A stretch of 64,000 bases of DNA from Maratus speciosus (lineage: Eukaryota > Arthropoda > Arachnida > Araneae > Salticidae): assembly GCA_963932465.1 (NCBI GenBank), contig OZ010796.1:78687292-78751291 (forward strand), read 5' to 3'. The position numbers and the translations under genes are program-made. The notes beneath the pieces are model-generated. The model was not told the DNA's origin and did no database searches. It saw only the letters and a program-made list of their open reading frames with translations. Shown here piece after piece: positions 59,491 through 64,000 of the stretch (its first letter is position 1; each line of letters begins with the position of its first letter).

Positions 59491-61072
59491 CAGGGTTCGT
59501 AAATATCATGATATTTTCGAAAATATCAAAAATATCCGATATTTTCGATATATATCCGATATTTTCAAAGCAGCCAACTTACCGCTGATAATAAATGTTT
59601 TCGAGGATAATATAGATTAGAAACTAAAATATATTGCACTTAACATGAAAACTTAATCAAACAATGTTCTAAAAATGCATTTATTTATTTTTTTCTGTTT
59701 TTTTTTTTTTTTTTTACTTGGACCAAAATTGAAGATGAGCTAATTGAAAACAATAACAATTCGCTTTATACACTTATAAAAAAAATTAAGTATATGATTC
59801 AGTATCAAGATCAAATATAAAAAAATCTGATATTTTTAAAACTGATACAAAAAGTTTTTTTAATTGAAAAATTTTAACATAAATGTAAGTATAAATTGTC
59901 TTATTTCGTATTTCCTAACATGTTGTAGTTTAAACTCAACTGAGCCAAAACTTGAGAAAATATTATTTTCTAATGAAGCTGCATATAACTGCTGATTTAA
60001 ATTAGTCAGTTTATCTTTCAATGGTTGTTCTGAATTAATTATGTCCCACATAACTACTAGTTCAACATTTAAAAATAAAAGCTTCAAATCCAAAGCTTGA
60101 AAATTTTATGTTTTCTTTTTTGGCTAAAAAAGTCACATCCAAAAGAGACAAAAGTTCTTTATCAGATTCACACAGTCAATAACAGTTGAAAATTTATTTA
60201 ATTTACACTGACATATTACAAACTACGACTGAAAATATCAAAAATATCTTGCACAACTTCATATTTTGAAAATAAATATAAAAAATCTTGATATTTTCAA
60301 AATAAATATCGGTTATATGTCATAATATATATCAACGAACCCTGGCTGTATACCCGGTAGCAGAAAGTTCCTGACGGGTGACGTGCGTCGCAGATTTTCT
60401 TTTCCCTTTTGCAGATTTTTTTTTTTCCATTGGATCTTTTTCCAACTTTATATTATGTTTAATTCTTTATTATTTATTACTAAAACTTAAGATTATTATT
60501 AATAAAAATGAGTAAAATGCTTAAAAACATTAAAAGTAAAGGATTAATTAATTAAAGGTTCATTTGTAACATTTTACCTGCAGATTATTTTCCAGTCCCT
60601 GAAAGATCTGTCGCAGACACTTGGAGAATTTTCTGCTATTGGGGCTGTATATAAACGATTATTTAAATTACATTTTATCTTTCAATGGCTGTTCTGAATT
60701 AACTGTCTCACATAATTATTAGTTCTACATTTAAAAATAAAAGTTTCAAACATAAAGTTTGGAAAAGATTTCTTTTCTTTTCCTAAAAAAGTCATTGCCA
60801 GAGGCAAAAGTTCATTATCTACACCTACAGAATGACACAGTCAATAACAGGTAGAAATTTCATTTACACTTGCTTTGAATGTAGAAAATATAAAAAATAT
60901 CTTACTCAGTGATATTTTGAAAATAAATATAAAATATACAAAATACCAAACATGTTGATACTTTGAAAATAAATATCAAGAATTTGAAAATATCAAATAT
61001 CTTGATATTTTAAAAATAAATATCGGATATATATCAAGATATATATCCATCGATATATATCAACGAACCCTG
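59491..61072 (-). mobile_element. hAT composite, CAGGGTTCGT ends, with internal terminus
   Basis: The outer ends CAGGGTTCG and CGAACCCTG are flanked by the perfect 8-bp duplication TTCCTTAT (59483-59490, 61073-61080). Unit 2 shows the empty site at about 56790. Inside, a second CGAACCCTG end occurs at 60336-60344, followed by a MITE and a second, partial copy of the interior (60652-61072). End zones are gatatatatc-rich. On the minus strand a frame with WDIINSEQPLKDKLTNLNQQ then LYAASLENN (about 59860-60093) parallels one in the copy at 12712-13429 and is probably transposase debris. Confidence 0.8.
60353..60643. mobile_element. hAT-like MITE, CCCGGTAGCAGAAA ends, nested
   Basis: Ends CCCGGTAGCAGAAAG and TTTTCTGCTATTGGG are inverted, with the perfect 8-bp duplication GCTGTATA (60345-60352, 60644-60651). 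About 291 bp, with tcgcagatttt and ctgcagatta words. It inserted in the composite hAT element at 59491-61072. Older copies: 3284-3553 and a fragment at 2258. Confidence 0.85.
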
Positions 61073-61417
61073 TTCCTTATTAAAAAGAAAATGTAATACT
61101 ATTAATGAAAGTTATAGATAATATTCATGAAACTAGTAAATCTGCAGATCAGTGGCCTCAAACATCAGTTTGACAGTTTTATTTTGAAATTATTTTATTT
61201 AGTATTTAAAATATTCAACTCACAGTACCATTTCTTTCATATTTGTAATATTATTAATTATTATAAATGATATATCAAGTAATCTCTGGAAGATTGTTAA
61301 AAATAGTGACACAAAACTAAACATTAATATTCCAAAACCTTTTTTTATTACCTTTTAAATCCATCACTGTTTCAATAATTTGATAGCTGTAATTGTCCGA
61401 TATTTAGTATTTTAAAC

Positions 61418-62493
61418 CAGGGTTGGAAAAAAACCGGGTTTTTTTGTAAAAAACCAAAAAAAACCGGTTTATTTGGTTTAAACCAGGTTTTTTTGGTTTA
61501 AACCGGGTTTTTTTAAATATAATTTCCTATTGCATACAGATGCATATCGGTTGTTAAAATAAACATTTTTGGATATTATATAAGTAATATAACTTTTTAA
61601 AATATTTAAATTAAATAATTACAGTCAATTATATAGAAAATTGAAATCATTTTAAATTTAAACATTATTAGTAACATCTATGTCTTATGTTCAAAGTAAA
61701 CTGCTCTACACAGTGAATTATTGATACCTTTTAAAATTTTATGAAGAATCCTTTGATTAATAATACAATAATCAATCAATAAACATTTGATGCAGTTTCA
61801 TGAATATAATATATTATTCTATGGTTGTTATTATTATTATTATTTTAATATCCAAATACTTCTGGTTATTTTGTTTCCTGAGTGATAACTCCAAGTGTCC
61901 AAGTCAACATTTTTGGCCATTAGATTCAGCAATTAACAGAAAAGATTGATTGGTATTATTGAAATGCTATAACTAGCACTCAATTTTTGCAAGCTGTGTT
62001 ATTTAATTTGATATCTTAAGTTACTCTTTTAAATTCTTTAAGGATAATCTTTCCCAATCCAGAAAATTTTCTTTTACAATTTAACCAAAATCTAGATCAT
62101 TGTATTTTGTTATTAACTGCTGTAAATAATCTGAATTTTTTAAATGAAAATATTTTATGCTAAATATTGAATATTATTTATCTATTTTATCTTTTCTAAT
62201 TTCACGTTTAAAAAAAAATCTTTAGAGTACCAGATATGTTCATCAGCACATGTTAATTTTCATTATACATGCATAGAAACATGACCTAGGCTCATTATGT
62301 CTCATGTTGACTGCTGAGATGAAGTGTTAGAAGTAGAAATTACTTCTATCAATAATTTAAAACAATTAAATTACAAAAAAGAGAAAATATTATATTAGAT
62401 TTTTTCTAAAAAAACCAAATGGTTTTTTTGACAAAAAAACCAATTGGTTTAAATCGTGGTTAAAACCACTTGGTTTAAACCGTGCCAACCCTG
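61418..62493. mobile_element. hAT element, CAGGGTTGG ends, rich in AACCGG/GGTTTAAACC
   Basis: CAGGGTTGGAAAAAAACC and GTGCCAACCCTG are inverted; both ends are packed with ggttt and aaaccaaa words. Flanks share TTTAAAC (61411-61417, 62494-62500), a 7-bp repeat or an 8-bp one that lost a T. Both sister units show the uninterrupted site tattttaaactat (near 280 and 57090). Interior non-coding. Confidence 0.8.
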
Positions 62494-62698
62494 TTTAAAC
62501 TATCCATCTAAAATAATTAAAACATCAATTTTCTGATAATTACAATAATTGATGTAAACAGTAAATGGTTATCACAAATATTTTATTAATTACTGGTATC
62601 CTAATTGTTAAATTTATTTTAAAATAACCATTTTGTTTCATTAGTATGTATTCATTAAATTCTGATTCTAAATACAGCCATAAAAACAATTATATTTA

Positions 62699-64000
62699 GG
62701 GTCATTCCATGTCAAATCAACACAAAAAAGTGACATTTTCTCCCTGACCTCCTCAGAATTTTATGATATTAAGCTCAACTGTTAGGTTCATAGAGAGATG
62801 AATAAATACCCAGCAATAAACCTCTATCTCATCTGGTTTCTGAGATAATTAGCTTTAAAGTTGAACGAAAAATGTGAATTTTTGCATTTCATGCAATACA
62901 AATTTAGTCATAATTTGTTCCCTAATTGTCACAAGGACTTACTTTTTGTGTCTTTGGAAAGTGTTTGAATTGGGCTTTCATATGGTATGTCACATAAACA
63001 TACTGTTTGAATTTTTAATTTCAAGGTCAAACATTTTGACCTTTGACCTTTAATATCTCAAAATCGGACATTTTAATTTTTTTTGAAAAAAATTGACATT
63101 TCTCTTACACCTGTTTACTATAATATCTGAGCATATCATTTTGGGACAGCCATGGGATCCTGAGTTATAAATTAAAATGTAAAGTGCTGTTTTAATTTTT
63201 CATACAAAAGCCGCAAATTTAGGTGACCAGCGTATAAATTGTAAAGAATAGCTTATATGTACAAGTAAGTACCAATGATAAAAATCTTTTTTTTAGTGTA
63301 AAGTTCACAAAACTTTTCTTTTATTGTGGTGGTGGTGGGGGGGGGGGGGCTGAGAAAGGTTTAAGTTATAGAGTAAGTAAATCTATGTATCTTAGCAAAC
63401 AAATTTCTGAGTTTCATTCCACATTAAATCAATACAGACAACCTAACTTCTTTCTTTTAATGAAATTTGAAGTATACTTAATGGTATCATAGTTTGATTA
63501 AAAATTAGATGTCTGGGATTACAGGATACAAACTTACAAGGATTCATTCGTGCATACTCTTCATTAGTGCATACTCGGAAAAATCTGAAAAAAATTACAG
63601 AATATTCTTCTCATGAGGACATATATGTTTAGAAATTTTTTCTTGACGGATCCTCGAAATAACGTCCTTAAAAAAATTATGAAAATTTTACTTATTTGAC
63701 AATTTATCACATATTTGACTTTAATATTGTTAGTGTCGCAGACAACTAAGAGAAAAGTATTGTTGCCAAGGAAACAACGATTTATTCAATATCAAATTGT
63801 ACGGAGAGAGATTTTTTAATTTAACAGTTACTTTTTTAAAAATACACTTAAAACTTATCCAGCCAGTGAAACAGTGTAAAATTAAATAACTTCTGCAACA
63901 CGCAACTAGTATATATTATATAAGCTAATAGAAAAAATTATAGATTCATCGTTTAAGTTTAAATTTATTAAAAGTACTGCATATTTAAACACTTGTTTAA
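62699..64000 (+). mobile_element. Start of an element with GGGTCATTCCATGTC end, runs off the window
   Basis: Unit 3 breaks off at tatattta and is followed by GGGTCATTCCATGTCAAATC and ~1.3 kb of unrelated text with ttgacctttgaccttt, a G run and no recognised coding frame. The sharp junction against the sister units shows an insertion. The class cannot be told without the other end. Confidence 0.55.

Larger units (their letters stand above)
58663..62698 (+). repeat. Tandem CCATTACTGG family, unit 3 (interrupted)
   Basis: Starts agggtagatgtgccagtaat and follows unit 2 after a hAT insertion and ~40 bp. The internal pair ggtgtccattactggg and cagtaatggacacccc is near-perfect at 59030-59084. It is split by the hAT composite at 59491-61072 and the element at 61418-62493, and is cut at its right end by the element starting at 62699. 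Confidence 0.8.

Overview
The window looks like metazoan nuclear DNA that is strongly AT-rich. It has long poly-A/T and poly-C/G tracts, split coding fragments with GT/AG splice borders, and very many cut-and-paste and rolling-circle transposon copies. It is not prokaryotic: there is no long ORF, operon, rRNA or CRISPR array, and I recognised no tRNA. The dense hAT, pogo, piggyBac and Helitron debris, plus one decayed transposon-protein domain, suggest an arthropod, perhaps a chelicerate. That is inference; nothing here fixes the taxon.

Coding content is sparse. 1.7-14.4 kb holds three or four exon-like remnants on the + strand, at least two with frame breaks, ending in an exon with an AATAAA signal; they look like a decayed transposon-derived protein. 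20.7-31.8 kb holds five exon candidates on the + strand whose splice phases agree from first to last. They are part of an unrecognised gene that runs out of sight at both ends. Its first and fourth exons are copies of each other inside a 762-bp repeat about 99.5% identical, and the flanking intron is also paired but far more diverged. A further possible exon lies at 55.5-55.7 kb.

The rest is repeats. 0-8.4 kb: a partial tandem-family unit, a TA-flanked MITE and two minisatellites with a shared tail. 10.4-11.9 kb: a foldback element with ~690-bp arms. 14.6-17.8 kb: a hAT element holding a second hAT element. 18.7-31.2 kb: pogo-like elements, a minus-strand Helitron and a hAT element in the introns of the split gene. 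32.4-40 kb: a minisatellite and a 6.15-kb CACTG-ended element lying between outer inverted arms. 40.2-46.0 kb: almost featureless AT-rich DNA. 46.0-50.8 kb: a ~150-bp satellite broken by a piggyBac-like MITE and by a three-deep stack of hAT-type elements. 51.7-53.6 kb: a Helitron with textbook ends. 56.0-62.7 kb: tandem ~1.5-kb units interrupted by hAT insertions whose empty sites can be read in sister units. 62.7 kb to the end: one end of a further element.

The firmest results are transposon boundaries with target-site duplications and the nesting order they imply. I found no convincing new enzymatic or defence system. The most unusual signals are the exon-duplication mosaic, the nested stack, and the large palindromic element with no recognisable transposase. 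Identities are by-eye estimates.
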